Assembly (NCBI RefSeq): GCF_028683095.1
Contig: NZ_JAJUBC010000035.1
Span: forward strand, 1-63,605
From: Enterovibrio gelatinilyticus
GTDB taxonomy: Bacteria; Pseudomonadota; Gammaproteobacteria; Enterobacterales; Vibrionaceae
Length of the DNA stretch: 63,605 nucleotides
Reading direction: 5' to 3'
Below, in pieces: positions 10,072 to 19,960 of this stretch. The position numbers were made by a program, and so were the translations under genes. Each line of letters begins with the position of its first letter. The first letter of the stretch is position 1. The notes under the pieces are model-generated. The model saw nothing but the letters and a program-made list of their open reading frames with translations. It did not search any database and had not been told where the DNA came from.

Positions 10072-10504
10072 GCTGGAACCTCGTTTTCGTTCAAAGGGTC
10101 ATAAAGCTCACGACCATACTAACACCGCACAACCTCGAATGTTGAGATCACCCATTCATTCGGCTTTACGCCGCTCACGCCATTTCGTCGTCGCGTTCTT
10201 TTCATTATCAAGTTCAACCACGATATCGTACAGAGGTTAACAGTATCAATACGTTTCTATAGCGTTGGAAAACAATGAGAAACAAACTCAATGAAGATCT
10301 AGATCACATAACTGTGCAATTCGTATCACTTCGTTTTGATTGGTGATCTGACTCATGTTTTTGCGGGAAAGGATGAGTAAAATCCAACAGTATAAACCGG
10401 ATGAAAACACATCATCATCCAGCCAAAATCTCTGGTGAACGGACTCTACAGCGAAATTTGCGGCTAATTATTATCCAATATAAGTTTCTTTTTAGGGCCA
10501 AACT
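10072..10504. other. Intergenic region between divergent fxsA and aspA
   Basis: 433 bp without a credible gene. It must hold the fxsA promoter (left part) and the aspA promoter. A possible aspA core promoter is TTTGCG (10457-10462), 16-bp spacer, TATAAG (10479-10484), leaving a short leader with AGGG before the start codon; this is tentative. A CRP-like site lies at 10290-10311. Confidence 0.4.
10290..10311. promoter_or_regulatory. CRP-like binding site upstream of aspA
   Basis: The 22-bp element keeps the consensus centre GATCTAGATC and a perfect right half-site TCACA, with a weaker left half (GAAGA in place of TGTGA). It is about 195 bp before the aspA start. aspA is CRP-activated in E. 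coli; the link here is inference. Confidence 0.45.
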
Positions 10505-11965
10505 ATGTCACAGACGATTGATATCGCAAACAACCTGATCCCTCCGCATCTTGCTACTCGCATTGAAGAAGACTTACTTGGTGAGCGTCACGTTCCTTTT
10601 GATGCGTACTATGGTATTCACACTCTACGCGCTATCGAAAACTTCAATATTTCTCGCACCACCATTTCAGATGTTCCTGAATTTGTTCGCGGCATGGTAT
10701 TCACCAAAAAAGCCGCTGCGATGGCAAACAAAGAGCTTGGCGTGATCCCTTCCGTTGTAGGTGACTACATCATCAAAGCCTGTGACCTAATTTTGGACAC
10801 TGGCAAGTGCATGGATCAATTCCCGTCTGACGTTTACCAAGGTGGCGCTGGCACTTCCGTTAACATGAACGCCAACGAAGTGATCGCCAACCTAGCGCTG
10901 GAGCTCATGGGCAAAGAGAAAGGCGATTACGACGTTGTTAACCCTAACGACCACGTAAACAAAAGCCAATCCACCAACTGTGCATACCCAACGGGATTCC
11001 GTGTGGCGGTATACAACAGCATCCTGACGCTAATGAACTCCATCAGCTACCTGCAAAGTGAATTCGAAGGCATTGCCAACGCGAACAAGAACGTACTGAA
11101 AATGGGTCGTACCCAGCTTCAAGATGCCGTGCCAATGACAGTAGGCCAAGAATTCCACGCGTTTGCCGTACTGCTAAAAGAAGAAGAGAAGAACCTCAAA
11201 TACACCGCTGAATTACTGCTAGAAGTTAACCTTGGCGCAACCGCGATTGGTACTGGCCTTAACGCTGCGGCAGGCTACCAACAACTGGCGGTTCAGCGTT
11301 TGGCTGAAGTGACAGGTTTGAACTGCACTCCAGCAGAAGACCTTATCGAAGCAACCTCTGACTGCGGCGCGTATGTGATGGTTCACAGTGCGCTAAAACG
11401 TCTTGCAGTGAAGCTATCGAAAATCTGTAACGACCTACGTTTGCTCTCTTCTGGCCCTCGTTCAGGATTAAATGAAATTAATCTTCCTGAAATGCAGGCT
11501 GGATCGTCTATCATGCCAGCCAAAGTGAACCCAGTTATCCCAGAAGTGGTGAATCAGGTGTGCTTTAAGGTTATCGGTAACGACACCACCATCACCTTTG
11601 CAGCAGAAGCGGGTCAGCTTCAATTGAATGTGATGGAGCCTGTGATTGGTCAAGCGCTGTTCGAATCGATTGAGATCCTGTCTAACGCATGTATCAACTT
11701 GGGTGAGAAGTGCGTGAAAGGCATTACGGTAAACAAAGAGATCTGTGAGAGCTATGTATTTAACTCAATCGGTATCGTGACCTACTTGAACCCGTTCATC
11801 GGTCACCATGAAGGCGACATCGTCGGTAAAATCTGTGCTGAAACCGGCAAGAATGTTCGCGATGTGGTCCTTGAACGTGGACTTCTGACCGAAGAGCAAC
11901 TCGACGATATCTTCTCTGTCGAAAACTTGATGCACCCTCAATACAAAGCGAAACGCTATAACTAA
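10505..11965 (+). CDS. aspA: Aspartate ammonia-lyase (aspartase)
   Basis: 486 residues. Reversibly removes ammonia from L-aspartate to give fumarate, feeding anaerobic fumarate respiration and aspartate use as carbon or nitrogen source. It shows the fumarase/aspartase signature [11 protein letters not shown] (around residue 330) and the N-terminal [22 protein letters not shown] typical of AspA. The start ATG follows AGGG. It ends in a clear terminator, and dcuA follows on the same strand as in E. coli. Confidence 0.98.
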   Translation: MSQTIDIANNLIPPHLATRIEEDLLGERHVPFDAYYGIHTLRAIENFNISRTTISDVPEFVRGMVFTKKAAAMANKELGVIPSVVGDYIIKACDLILDTGKCMDQFPSDVYQGGAGTSVNMNANEVIANLALELMGKEKGDYDVVNPNDHVNKSQSTNCAYPTGFRVAVYNSILTLMNSISYLQSEFEGIANANKNVLKMGRTQLQDAVPMTVGQEFHAFAVLLKEEEKNLKYTAELLLEVNLGATAIGTGLNAAAGYQQLAVQRLAEVTGLNCTPAEDLIEATSDCGAYVMVHSALKRLAVKLSKICNDLRLLSSGPRSGLNEINLPEMQAGSSIMPAKVNPVIPEVVNQVCFKVIGNDTTITFAAEAGQLQLNVMEPVIGQALFESIEILSNACINLGEKCVKGITVNKEICESYVFNSIGIVTYLNPFIGHHEGDIVGKICAETGKNVRDVVLERGLLTEEQLDDIFSVENLMHPQYKAKRYN

Positions 11966-11973
11966 GTATTGAT

Positions 11974-12006
11974 AAAAAGGGTACTCACATTGAGTACCCT
12001 TTTTTA
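11974..12006 (+). terminator. aspA terminator
   Basis: Stem AAAAAGGGTACTCA/TGAGTACCCTTTTT with a short loop and a T-run, 9 bp after the aspA stop. It separates aspA from dcuA transcriptionally. Confidence 0.88.
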
Positions 12007-12169
12007 TAATCGCTCGCCAGCATCAGCCTGACACTGAAAACAAACGCAGCGGCTTTTCTCGTATGACATTCCCCACCAAAATCCATTCAAATGATGGTTA
12101 AGGGCGACATCGAAGATAGCTACTCCGTTTGTTTTTTTGTTTTTTGTTTTATTTAAGTAGGAGTTACCT

Positions 12170-13477
12170 ATGGTAGCCGTAGAGTTATTCGTCGTTCTGG
12201 CCTTTATCTATTTAGGGGCCCGCATCGGTGGTATTGGTATCGGTTTAGCCGGTGGCGCAGGCGTTATCGCACTGTCATTGTTTCTTGGAATGCCCACCAG
12301 CCAAAGCTACATTCCTATCGATGTCATTCTGATCATTATGTCAGTTATCACCGCAATTGCCGCCATGCAGGTTGCTGGCGGTATGGATTGGCTTGTTGAG
12401 AAAGCTGAGAACTTCCTTCGCAAAAACCCAAAGAAAATTACTTTCTATGCGCCGATTGTGACTTACCTGATGACACTGATGGCGGGGACGGGTCATACCG
12501 CGTTTTCGACATTGCCAGTGATTGCCGAAGTCGCCAAAGAGCAAGGTATTCGTCCATCTCGCCCACTTTCTATTGCCGTCGTCGCCTCTCAAATCGCTAT
12601 CACAGCGTCTCCAATTTCGGCAGCAGTCGTGTTCTTCTCCGGTATCCTTGAGCCACTTGGCATTGGTTATCTCACTCTGCTGGCGATTTGTATCCCAACC
12701 ACTTTCATCGCCTGTATGGCGGGGGCTTTCGTGGCGAACTTTATGGGCTGCGAATTAAAAGACGACCCTGTGTATCAAGAGCGTTTATCGAAAGGCCAAA
12801 TTAAGCTTCAAGGAACGGAAAAACGCGTCATCGCGCCAACAGCTAAAAAAGCGACCTACATCTTCCTGACAGCCATCGTTCTTGTGGTGGCTTACGCGGC
12901 GGCAATCTCAGGCTCTATCGGCTTGATTGAAAACCCAACATTGGGCCGCAATGAAGCAATCATGACATTCATGCTGGCTGCCGCATCACTCATCGTTCTC
13001 ACAACGGGCATTGACGCGTCTAAAATTGCCGCTGCGCCAACGTTCCGCTCAGGCATGACTGCCTGTGTGTGTGTGCTGGGTGTGGCTTGGTTAGGGTCGA
13101 CCTTTGTTAACGCTCACGTTGACGGCATCAAAGAAGTGGCTGGCACTCTGCTGTCTGACTACCCGTGGATGCTGGCTTTGGTGTTGTTCTTTGCCTCAAT
13201 GCTGCTCTACTCACAAGGCGCAACCACGGTTGCACTGATGCCTGCCGCTTTAGCGATTGGTGTTGCGCCACTGACTGCGATTGCCTCGTTTGCGGCGGTT
13301 TCAGCACTGTTTGTATTGCCAACGTATCCAACCTTACTCGCTGCTGTGGAAATGGATGACACAGGGTCCACGCGTATCGGAAACCTTGTCTTCAACCACC
13401 CGTTCTTCATTCCAGGCGTGGTGACTATCACGACCTCCGTCGCGCTAGGCTTTATCGTTGGCGGGATCGTGTTGTAG
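12170..13477 (+). CDS. dcuA: Anaerobic C4-dicarboxylate transporter DcuA
   Basis: 435-residue inner-membrane carrier with about ten hydrophobic segments that exchanges aspartate, fumarate, malate and succinate. The N-terminus VAVELFVVLAFIYLGARIGG and the segment MAGTGHTAFSTLPVIAEVAKE are typical of the DcuA/DcuB family. TAGGAG precedes the start. Placed after aspA: imported aspartate can be converted to fumarate and exchanged for succinate. In E. coli cutA and dsbD follow dcuA; here dsbD follows directly and cutA is absent from this place. Confidence 0.95.
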   Translation: MVAVELFVVLAFIYLGARIGGIGIGLAGGAGVIALSLFLGMPTSQSYIPIDVILIIMSVITAIAAMQVAGGMDWLVEKAENFLRKNPKKITFYAPIVTYLMTLMAGTGHTAFSTLPVIAEVAKEQGIRPSRPLSIAVVASQIAITASPISAAVVFFSGILEPLGIGYLTLLAICIPTTFIACMAGAFVANFMGCELKDDPVYQERLSKGQIKLQGTEKRVIAPTAKKATYIFLTAIVLVVAYAAAISGSIGLIENPTLGRNEAIMTFMLAAASLIVLTTGIDASKIAAAPTFRSGMTACVCVLGVAWLGSTFVNAHVDGIKEVAGTLLSDYPWMLALVLFFASMLLYSQGATTVALMPAALAIGVAPLTAIASFAAVSALFVLPTYPTLLAAVEMDDTGSTRIGNLVFNHPFFIPGVVTITTSVALGFIVGGIVL

Positions 13478-13492
13478 CTCTAGGAGCTATCA

Positions 13493-13519
13493 GAAAAGGG
13501 CTCTTCGGAGCCTTTTTTT
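13493..13519 (+). terminator. dcuA terminator
   Basis: Hairpin AAAAGG(G)CTC-TTCG-GAGCCTTTT with a UUCG tetraloop and seven Ts, 16 bp after dcuA. Confidence 0.85.
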
Positions 13520-13672
13520 ACGTTTAAATATCTCGCCACAACCTATCTATAGCAGCACATCCTATCGTTCTATACCGCCCACCATCGATTAAAATTAACA
13601 GGCACTTTCTGAAACGAATTCGGGCTTTTCCGGTCTCAATGATATAGTTCTTTTCTCTTTTAGGAATAACGG

Positions 13673-15511
13673 TTGCTAATGAAGGCCATGTCAAAGATAG
13701 GCTCACGATTTTTCGCCCTTTTTGCCTTTACGCTGATCAGCGTATTTCCAGCGCATGCAGAATTTTCTCTGTTTAATTCACCTGTTCCTTCGATGGACAG
13801 TGCCCCCAAATTTGTGCCGGCTGATCAAGCGTTTCCATTCAATTTCACGCAGCAAGGCGATCGCGTTTATCTTGATTGGCAAGTCACGCCTGGGTATTAC
13901 CTCTATCAAGATAAAATAGAGGTCAATGCCAGTGAAGATGCAAAAATCGGCGCCCTCACCATGCGCCAAGGCCTACCTCACAACGATGAGTTTTTTGGCG
14001 AAGTCTTTATCTTCAAAAAGCCTCTCACCGTGACCGTGCCGATTGTTCACGCGACTGACAACAGCTCACTAAAAGTGACCTATCAAGGGTGTGCGGACGC
14101 AGGTTTTTGCTACCCACCAGAGACAATATCTGTCCCGTTAAGTGCCGTGAGTGGCAGTGGTAATAAAACCACAACCCTTGATATGACGAATACACAAAAC
14201 TCAAGCTCTACTTTGCCTACAACGGTAGCGGCTCAAACCGCCTCATCAAATTCAAATACCGACGTCAGCAGCTTAGCGGACAATTGGTGGCAACCATTGT
14301 TGTTCTTAGGGCTAGGCATTGGCTTGGCTTTCACCCCTTGTGTGTTACCTATGTACCCAATCTTGACTGGCATTGTGCTCGGCGGTGGCAAGAAAACACA
14401 CAGGCAAACGTTCAAGCTCTCTATGCTCTACGTGCAAGGCATGGCGTTGACATACACCCTTTTAGGCCTTGTCGTCGCATCAGCTGGCTTGCAGTTTCAA
14501 GCGGCATTCCAACATCCCTATGTGCTCATGGGGTTAAGCAGCTTATTCGTGTTATTGGCACTGTCGATGTTCGGCGTGTTTAACTTGCAACTTCCTGCCA
14601 GTATTCAAACCAAACTCAGTGAGATGAGTAATCATCAGCAGGGTGGCAGCAGCGCCGGTGTATTTGCGATGGGAGCCATTTCAGGGCTGATCTGCTCACC
14701 TTGTACTACAGCACCTCTCTCTGGCGCGTTGTTGTATGTAGCACAAAGTGGCGATTTACTCACAGGAGCAGTAACGCTATACGCACTGGCGTTAGGCATG
14801 GGGATTCCACTGATTATCGCCGCCATGTTTGGCAACAAATTACTGCCAAAAGCCGGAGCATGGATGGATCGCGTGAAAACCTTCTTTGGGCTAGTGTTAC
14901 TCGCAGCCCCAATCTTCCTGTTGGAGCGCTTGTTACCAGAACACATCAGCGTATGGTTGTGGGCGTTGTGGTTATTGGTGTCTCTAAGTTGGCTTTATCA
15001 CATTAGTCGCACGCTTCAACCGGGCAAACTGGCGAGTGCTCTAGGGATCATGGCGATTCTTGGATTAAGTGGCGGCGCTGCCTACACATATAACGCGCTA
15101 CTCACACCCAGCGTAAAAGCCGCTATACCTTCTGTGGAATTCATCAAGATAACGACAACGGAAGATCTCAATCGCGAATTGGCGGCAGCCAAAAGAGCAG
15201 GAAAACCGGTTATGCTCGATTTCTATGCAGACTGGTGCGTAGCCTGTAAAGAGTTTGAAAAATACACCTTTCATGACCCCAGCGTCGCTCCGGAATTACA
15301 GGACTTTGTCTTGCTGCAGGCCGATGTTACGGCAAATCGTCCGCAAGACATCAAGCTACTCATGTCGCTGAATGTTCTCGGTTTGCCTACGCTAGATTTT
15401 TGGGATGAGAATGGCGCCCCAATGCCCGATGCGAGACTAACGGGCTTTATGAAACCCGCTCCCTTTCTTTCTCACCTCGCGCAAAATCAGCTGATTAATT
15501 CTCAGAACTAA
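13673..15511 (+). CDS. dsbD: Thiol:disulfide interchange protein DsbD (DipZ)
   Basis: 612 residues. Moves electrons from cytoplasmic thioredoxin across the inner membrane to DsbC, DsbG and cytochrome c maturation. Order: signal peptide ending AHA (about 1-29), periplasmic alpha domain with the cysteines of [11 protein letters not shown], eight membrane segments with redox Cys in [12 protein letters not shown] and [10 protein letters not shown], and a C-terminal thioredoxin domain with WCVACK. AGGA is 7 nt before a TTG start; an ATG two codons later (13679) is a plausible alternative. It stands alone after dcuA. Confidence 0.95.
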   Translation: MLMKAMSKIGSRFFALFAFTLISVFPAHAEFSLFNSPVPSMDSAPKFVPADQAFPFNFTQQGDRVYLDWQVTPGYYLYQDKIEVNASEDAKIGALTMRQGLPHNDEFFGEVFIFKKPLTVTVPIVHATDNSSLKVTYQGCADAGFCYPPETISVPLSAVSGSGNKTTTLDMTNTQNSSSTLPTTVAAQTASSNSNTDVSSLADNWWQPLLFLGLGIGLAFTPCVLPMYPILTGIVLGGGKKTHRQTFKLSMLYVQGMALTYTLLGLVVASAGLQFQAAFQHPYVLMGLSSLFVLLALSMFGVFNLQLPASIQTKLSEMSNHQQGGSSAGVFAMGAISGLICSPCTTAPLSGALLYVAQSGDLLTGAVTLYALALGMGIPLIIAAMFGNKLLPKAGAWMDRVKTFFGLVLLAAPIFLLERLLPEHISVWLWALWLLVSLSWLYHISRTLQPGKLASALGIMAILGLSGGAAYTYNALLTPSVKAAIPSVEFIKITTTEDLNRELAAAKRAGKPVMLDFYADWCVACKEFEKYTFHDPSVAPELQDFVLLQADVTANRPQDIKLLMSLNVLGLPTLDFWDENGAPMPDARLTGFMKPAPFLSHLAQNQLINSQN

Positions 15512-15646
15512 TTGCAGTCAAACTTGATCCCGACGACATTGCCCGCCAATGACGGGGGATCAAGCTCTTAATTCCCACCTATGCAAATTGATCAATTTAA
15601 TACCGAGTGTTAACTTTTTTGTTAAAGACGTATTAATGAAATTGCT

Positions 15647-16285
15647 ATGGACGCTCAATACACCATTGTCATCGCTGACGATCATCCCTTGTTTCGCAAT
15701 GCACTGTTTCAATCAGTGCATATGGCGATCAGTGGTGCCAATCTGCTGGAAGCCGATTCACTCGACAGTTTGTCAGCACTCTTAGAAAAAGAACCTGACA
15801 TTGACTTGCTGCTGCTGGATTTGAAAATGCCCGGTGCCAATGGCATGTCAGGACTGATCCATTTACGTGTGCAATATCCCGAGCTTCCTATTGTGGTGGT
15901 TTCAGCCAGTGAAGAAGCCAGTGTTGTTCGACAAGTGAAAGCCAATGGCGCAGTTGGGTTCATTCCTAAATCCAGCGACATGCGTGAGCTGATAAACTCG
16001 CTCAATCATGTACTCGATGGGGAACCTTGCTTCCCCGAAGGTATCGACTTTAGCGGACATAGCGACGAAGAAACCATCATGGAAAAAGTCGCCTCTCTGA
16101 CCCCGCAACAATACAAAGTGCTGGGTATGTTGTCTGATGGTTTGCTCAATAAACAAATTGCCTACGAATTGGATGTGTCCGAAGCGACCATCAAAGCACA
16201 CATGACAGCTATTTTTCGTAAACTAGGGGTCAAAAACCGCACTCAAGCGGTGATCTTGCTGCAGCAAAGCACTCCCGATCACTAA
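15647..16285 (+). CDS. NarL/FixJ-type response regulator, candidate partner of CrbS
   Basis: 212 residues. Receiver domain with acidic pair D11/D12, phospho-acceptor D58 (LLLLDLKMPG) and a conserved lysine in GFIPKSS; the C-terminal LuxR-type helix-turn-helix is about residues 147-203 (LTPQQYKVLGMLSDGLLNKQIA...LGVKNRTQAV). No histidine kinase is adjacent. The CrbS-type hybrid kinase lies about 4 kb downstream and an acetate-type symporter is between them, so this may be the CrbR/ErdR-like regulator that switches on acs. That match is from resemblance and context, not proven. Two orphan-type regulators of this family exist in vibrios, so another partner is possible. Confidence 0.88.
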   Translation: MDAQYTIVIADDHPLFRNALFQSVHMAISGANLLEADSLDSLSALLEKEPDIDLLLLDLKMPGANGMSGLIHLRVQYPELPIVVVSASEEASVVRQVKANGAVGFIPKSSDMRELINSLNHVLDGEPCFPEGIDFSGHSDEETIMEKVASLTPQQYKVLGMLSDGLLNKQIAYELDVSEATIKAHMTAIFRKLGVKNRTQAVILLQQSTPDH

Positions 16286-16428
16286 TTCTCCTCGAAGCAC
16301 TCAAGCTTTACGCGTTATTTCTCTTACATTCAGCCCACAGTCAGCGCCATGTGATAACATTGCTTATCACAGTTCGCTGTTCTCGCGAGCCATCTTTTGA
16401 CCTTCTCTACCTGTTTAGGAGGCCATTC

Positions 16429-17061
16429 TTGCTAACTGCACTGATCACTCAATTTGTCGTCCTTTGGGCTGTCATCGACCCCATTGGCTCCGTTCCTGTT
16501 TACCTATCTCAAACCAGCCACATGACCAAACAGCAACGTCGTATTGTCGCCATTAAAGCGGTGACTATCTCGGCGTGTATCTTGCTATTTTTTCTCATTG
16601 CCGGACAGTTTTTACTCGAAGCAATGCAAATTCCGCTACCGGCCTTTCAAGCGGCTGGCGGCTTAGTGCTGTTACTGTTTGCATTAACCATGATATTTGG
16701 TGAAAGCAAACCCGATCAAGAAACAAAAATGAGCGATGATAACCTGTCACGCTCTGATCTATCTGCCACTGCCGTTTACCCATTAGCCGTGCCTTCTATC
16801 GCCTCGCCCGGCGCCATGATGGCGATTGTCATGCTGACTGATAACCATCGCTTTGCCCTCGTCGAACAAGCCATGACCGCGGGTATTATGCTGCTTGTAT
16901 TGGTAGCGACATTGTTGCTACTGCTCAGTGCCAATCTTATCCATAAAATCATCGGTCATGTCGGTGCATCCATCATAAGCCGCGTTATGGGTTTAATCCT
17001 TGCAGCTGTTGCAACCAGCAATTTGCTACAGGGCATCCTCGACTTTTACACCTTAGCCTAA
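16429..17061 (+). CDS. MarC family (UPF0056) inner-membrane protein
   Basis: About 210 residues with six hydrophobic segments and the family hallmarks FVVLWAVIDPIGSVPVYL near the N-terminus and YPLAVPSIASPGAMMAIVML in the middle. Function is unknown; the old link to multiple antibiotic resistance was withdrawn. I chose a TTG start because a perfect AGGAGG lies 6 nt before it and the first membrane segment begins right there; a GTG 26 codons upstream (16351) lacks such a site and adds a non-conserved leader. Confidence 0.85.
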   Translation: MLTALITQFVVLWAVIDPIGSVPVYLSQTSHMTKQQRRIVAIKAVTISACILLFFLIAGQFLLEAMQIPLPAFQAAGGLVLLLFALTMIFGESKPDQETKMSDDNLSRSDLSATAVYPLAVPSIASPGAMMAIVMLTDNHRFALVEQAMTAGIMLLVLVATLLLLLSANLIHKIIGHVGASIISRVMGLILAAVATSNLLQGILDFYTLA

Positions 17062-17071
17062 AGACTATTAG

Positions 17072-17114
17072 ACCTTTGGCGTAGTTAACAACTCGTTAAC
17101 ACACCAAAGGTTTG
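17072..17114 (+). terminator. Possible terminator after the MarC-like gene
   Basis: Inverted repeat ACCTTTGG (17072-17079)/CCAAAGGT (17104-17111) enclosing a second inverted repeat GTTAAC...GTTAAC, followed by TTTGT. The T-run is short. Confidence 0.5.
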
Positions 17115-17252
17115 TCTCATATCACATAAACCCCTATCTCACAGGCAGTTACGGTCATTTCCGCCTCGACTAAAGTTGCAGTGTTTCCTAATACCTAGGC
17201 TGCTATTGTCGAAGCGTAACAATCCGTTAACTCGTCACTTAAGGAGATGGTG

Positions 17253-17525
17253 ATGTCTGAGGAACAGAAAAGAGATAACGCCCAAGCGTACTGGCAGAAA
17301 AATGTCAGGCTAATGGCAGGCCTATTAGTCGTTTGGTTCGTGGTGTCATTTGGATGCGGCATCTTGTTTGTCGATGAGCTCAATCAAATTCGCATTGGCG
17401 GCTATAAATTGGGCTTTTGGTTTGCACAGCAAGGTTCTATCTACACCTTCCTAGCAATCATTTTTATTTACGCTTTTCAAATGCGCAAACTCGACCGTGA
17501 GTTTGGCGTAGAAGACGACGAGTAA
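17253..17525 (+). CDS. DUF4212 small subunit of a solute symporter
   Basis: 90-residue protein with two membrane segments (about 20-42 and 58-78) and a charged C-terminus, matching the DUF4212 family found immediately before acetate/pyruvate-type sodium:solute symporters. AAGGAG lies 6 nt before the chosen ATG (MSEEQKRDNAQAYWQKNVR); two earlier in-frame codons are too close to it. It is 11 bp ahead of the large symporter gene, so the two proteins are almost certainly made together and act together. Confidence 0.9.
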   Translation: MSEEQKRDNAQAYWQKNVRLMAGLLVVWFVVSFGCGILFVDELNQIRIGGYKLGFWFAQQGSIYTFLAIIFIYAFQMRKLDREFGVEDDE

Positions 17526-17536
17526 GGAGCTGTATC

Positions 17537-19264
17537 ATGGATTTGAAAACCGTTACTTACCTTGTCGTAGGTTTCACGTTTGTGCTGTATATCGGCATCG
17601 CAATTTGGGCACGTGCAGGTTCAACGAAAGAGTTCTACGTTGCCGGTGGTGGTGTTAACCCAGTTGCAAACGGCATGGCAACCGCTGCGGACTGGATGTC
17701 AGCCGCATCGTTTATTTCAATGGCTGGCCTGATCGGCTTCATGGGATACGGTGGCTCAGTATTTTTGATGGGCTGGACTGGCGGCTACGTGTTGTTGGCT
17801 CTGCTTCTCGCTCCTTACCTACGTAAGTTTGGTAAGTTTACTGTGCCAGAATTTATTGGTGAGCGTTTCTACTCAAACACAGCCCGAATTGTGGCCGTTA
17901 TCTGTTTGATTATTGCGTCTATCACTTATGTAATCGGTCAAATGAAAGGTGTTGGTGTTGCGTTTGGTCGCTTCCTAGAAGTGGACTACGAAACAGGCCT
18001 TTACATTGGTATGGCTATCGTATTCATGTACGCTGTTTTCGGTGGTATGAAAGGGATTACCTATACCCAGATTGCTCAGTACTGTGTACTTATTCTGGCA
18101 TACACCATTCCAGCTATCTTTATTTCGCTACAACTGACAGGTCACCCTCTGCCACAAATTGGCTTAGGCAGTACCATGACAGGTACAGATACTTATCTGC
18201 TCGATCGGCTTGATCAGGTGGTGTCCGAACTCGGCTTTAGCGAATACACCACATCGGTACGCGGTGACACTCTTAACATGTTCGTTTACACCCTGTCACT
18301 GATGATTGGTACAGCTGGCTTACCACACGTTATCATTCGCTTCTTCACCGTACCTAAGGTGCGTGATGCACGTATCTCTGCGGGTTGGGCACTGTTCTTC
18401 ATTGCGATCCTTTACACCACTGCACCTGCTGTTGCTGCAATGGCGCGTTTGAATCTAATGGATACTGTTAACCCTGCACCAGGTCAGCACCTCGCCTATG
18501 ACGAGCGTCCTGATTGGTTCAAAAACTGGGAAAAAACAGGGCTACTCGGTTTTGATGACAAGAACAATGACGGCGAAATCAACTACACCTCAAGCGCTGC
18601 AACTAACGAGCTGAAAGTTGACCGAGACATCATGGTTCTGGCGAACCCTGAGATCGCGCAACTTCCTAACTGGGTCATTGCATTGGTTGCGGCAGGCGGT
18701 CTTGCGGCAGCACTGTCAACGGCTGCGGGCCTACTATTGGCCATCTCCTCTGCGGTGTCGCATGACCTCTTGAAAGGGGTTCTGATGCCGAGCATATCTG
18801 AGAAGAATGAGCTTATGGCGAGCCGGATAGCTATGGCCTTTGCCATCGCCTTTGCTGGGTACCTCGGGCTCAATCCGCCCGGATTTGCCGCAGGCACGGT
18901 GGCACTCGCCTTCGGCCTGGCAGGCTCATCCATCTTCCCCGCTCTGATGATGGGTATCTTCTCGAAGACCATCAACAAAGAAGGCGCTATCGCCGGTATG
19001 ATTGCGGGTATCAGCGTGACCTTGTTCTATGTATTCCAACACAAAGGCATCTTGTTTGTTTCTGATTGGAAATACCTACAAGACTGGGGCAGCAACTGGT
19101 TCTTCGGCATTGAGCCAAACGCATTCGGTGCAATCGGTGCGATGGTTAACTTTGCAGTAGCAATTGCAATTTCTCGTGTCACAGCAGAAACACCACAACA
19201 CGTGAAAGACCTAGTGGAACACGTGCGTATTCCTGCAGGCGCAGGCGATGCACAGTCACACTAA
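17537..19264 (+). CDS. Sodium:solute symporter, acetate/monocarboxylate permease type
   Basis: 575 residues, SSS family (SLC5-like), about 13 membrane segments. The start MDLKTVTYLVVGFTFVLYIG and the stretches FYVAGGGVNPVANGMATAADWMSAASF and PHVIIRFFTVPKVRDAR are typical of ActP-like permeases that pair with DUF4212 proteins. Preceded by AAGGAG. Residues 341-349 read DKNNDGEIN, an EF-hand-like calcium loop in a soluble loop between membrane segments. The segment encoded by about 18755-18965 uses CGG, ATA, GGG and CCC codons that are rare in the rest of the gene. The substrate (acetate most likely) is inferred from family and from acs/CrbS nearby. Confidence 0.92.
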   Translation: MDLKTVTYLVVGFTFVLYIGIAIWARAGSTKEFYVAGGGVNPVANGMATAADWMSAASFISMAGLIGFMGYGGSVFLMGWTGGYVLLALLLAPYLRKFGKFTVPEFIGERFYSNTARIVAVICLIIASITYVIGQMKGVGVAFGRFLEVDYETGLYIGMAIVFMYAVFGGMKGITYTQIAQYCVLILAYTIPAIFISLQLTGHPLPQIGLGSTMTGTDTYLLDRLDQVVSELGFSEYTTSVRGDTLNMFVYTLSLMIGTAGLPHVIIRFFTVPKVRDARISAGWALFFIAILYTTAPAVAAMARLNLMDTVNPAPGQHLAYDERPDWFKNWEKTGLLGFDDKNNDGEINYTSSAATNELKVDRDIMVLANPEIAQLPNWVIALVAAGGLAAALSTAAGLLLAISSAVSHDLLKGVLMPSISEKNELMASRIAMAFAIAFAGYLGLNPPGFAAGTVALAFGLAGSSIFPALMMGIFSKTINKEGAIAGMIAGISVTLFYVFQHKGILFVSDWKYLQDWGSNWFFGIEPNAFGAIGAMVNFAVAIAISRVTAETPQHVKDLVEHVRIPAGAGDAQSH

Positions 19265-19341
19265 TCCTCTTTGTCTCGCTGCTCGCAGCGTAGGAAGCGA
19301 CTCGCTTCTAAAAAGAAGGGTATAAGCATCACGTTACCGCT

Positions 19342-19370
19342 AAAAAGCCCCTTAATGGGGCTTTTTTTAA
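19342..19370 (+). terminator. Symporter operon terminator
   Basis: Stem AAAAAGCCCC/GGGGCTTTTT with loop TTAAT and a T-run, about 80 bp after the symporter stop codon. Confidence 0.88.
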
Positions 19371-19420
19371 GGTATGTTTAGCCCATAAGCCCAAGGATGA
19401 AAGCGAATAGCCTACCTATT

Positions 19421-19909
19421 ATGTTAAAAAACAAACATATAATTGCCGCAATGCTCGTTGCCCCTATCTTAGCCATCATCGCTTATTTCGGTGTAGATCT
19501 CGCCGTGAGCGAAAAGCCACATGCGGCAAAAGAAGGGGAATCTTACAAGTTGGTAGCCAGCTCAAACTGCCGATATACCAGTGGTATCTGTACGTTAGAA
19601 AATGGCGACTTTAAACTAAAACTGCGCTCAGAACGGCTTACCGACAATGCCTTAGTTATTAAGCTTGTCTCTGATTTTCCTTTGGATGGCGCCAAGATAA
19701 GTTTGGTACAACAAGAAGGGAAAAGTGCTACGCCTATCGACATGAGCGTCACTCAAGAAGATAGAAAAGAATGGTTTGTCGACCTTCCTGCACCTACAAC
19801 AGCAGAAAGTGAGATTCATTTGGTGGTCAAAGCAGGCGAAACGCTCTATTACGGCGAAACTCCCGCTGTATTCGCTGAATACAAAACAATATTTACAGAA
19901 GACAAGTAA
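19421..19909 (+). CDS. Conserved unknown protein, membrane-anchored with a periplasmic domain
   Basis: I do not recognise a named family. About 162 residues: a short basic start (MLKNKHI), one hydrophobic segment (about 5-30 with PILAIIAYFGVDLAV), then a hydrophilic beta-rich domain with a cysteine pair spaced C-x7-C in SSNCRYTSGICTLENGDFKLKL. This suggests a periplasmic domain, perhaps with a disulfide. An ATG 8 codons earlier (19397) is possible, but AAGG abuts it too closely. It lies after the symporter terminator and converges on the crbS operon. Confidence 0.65.
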   Translation: MLKNKHIIAAMLVAPILAIIAYFGVDLAVSEKPHAAKEGESYKLVASSNCRYTSGICTLENGDFKLKLRSERLTDNALVIKLVSDFPLDGAKISLVQQEGKSATPIDMSVTQEDRKEWFVDLPAPTTAESEIHLVVKAGETLYYGETPAVFAEYKTIFTEDK

Positions 19910-19960
19910 CATCAGTGCGCGTTGCGTTTTCGCATACAACGCGCAACAACAATTCAGTGT

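Noticed and set aside
10320-10355. FNR-like motif (TTGAT...ATC) upstream of aspA
   Set aside because: Spacing between half-sites is 5 rather than 4 and the right half is not ATCAA.
18583-18978. 131-codon minus-strand frame inside the symporter gene
   Set aside because: Its length results from the unusual codon patch on the plus strand; no family resemblance.
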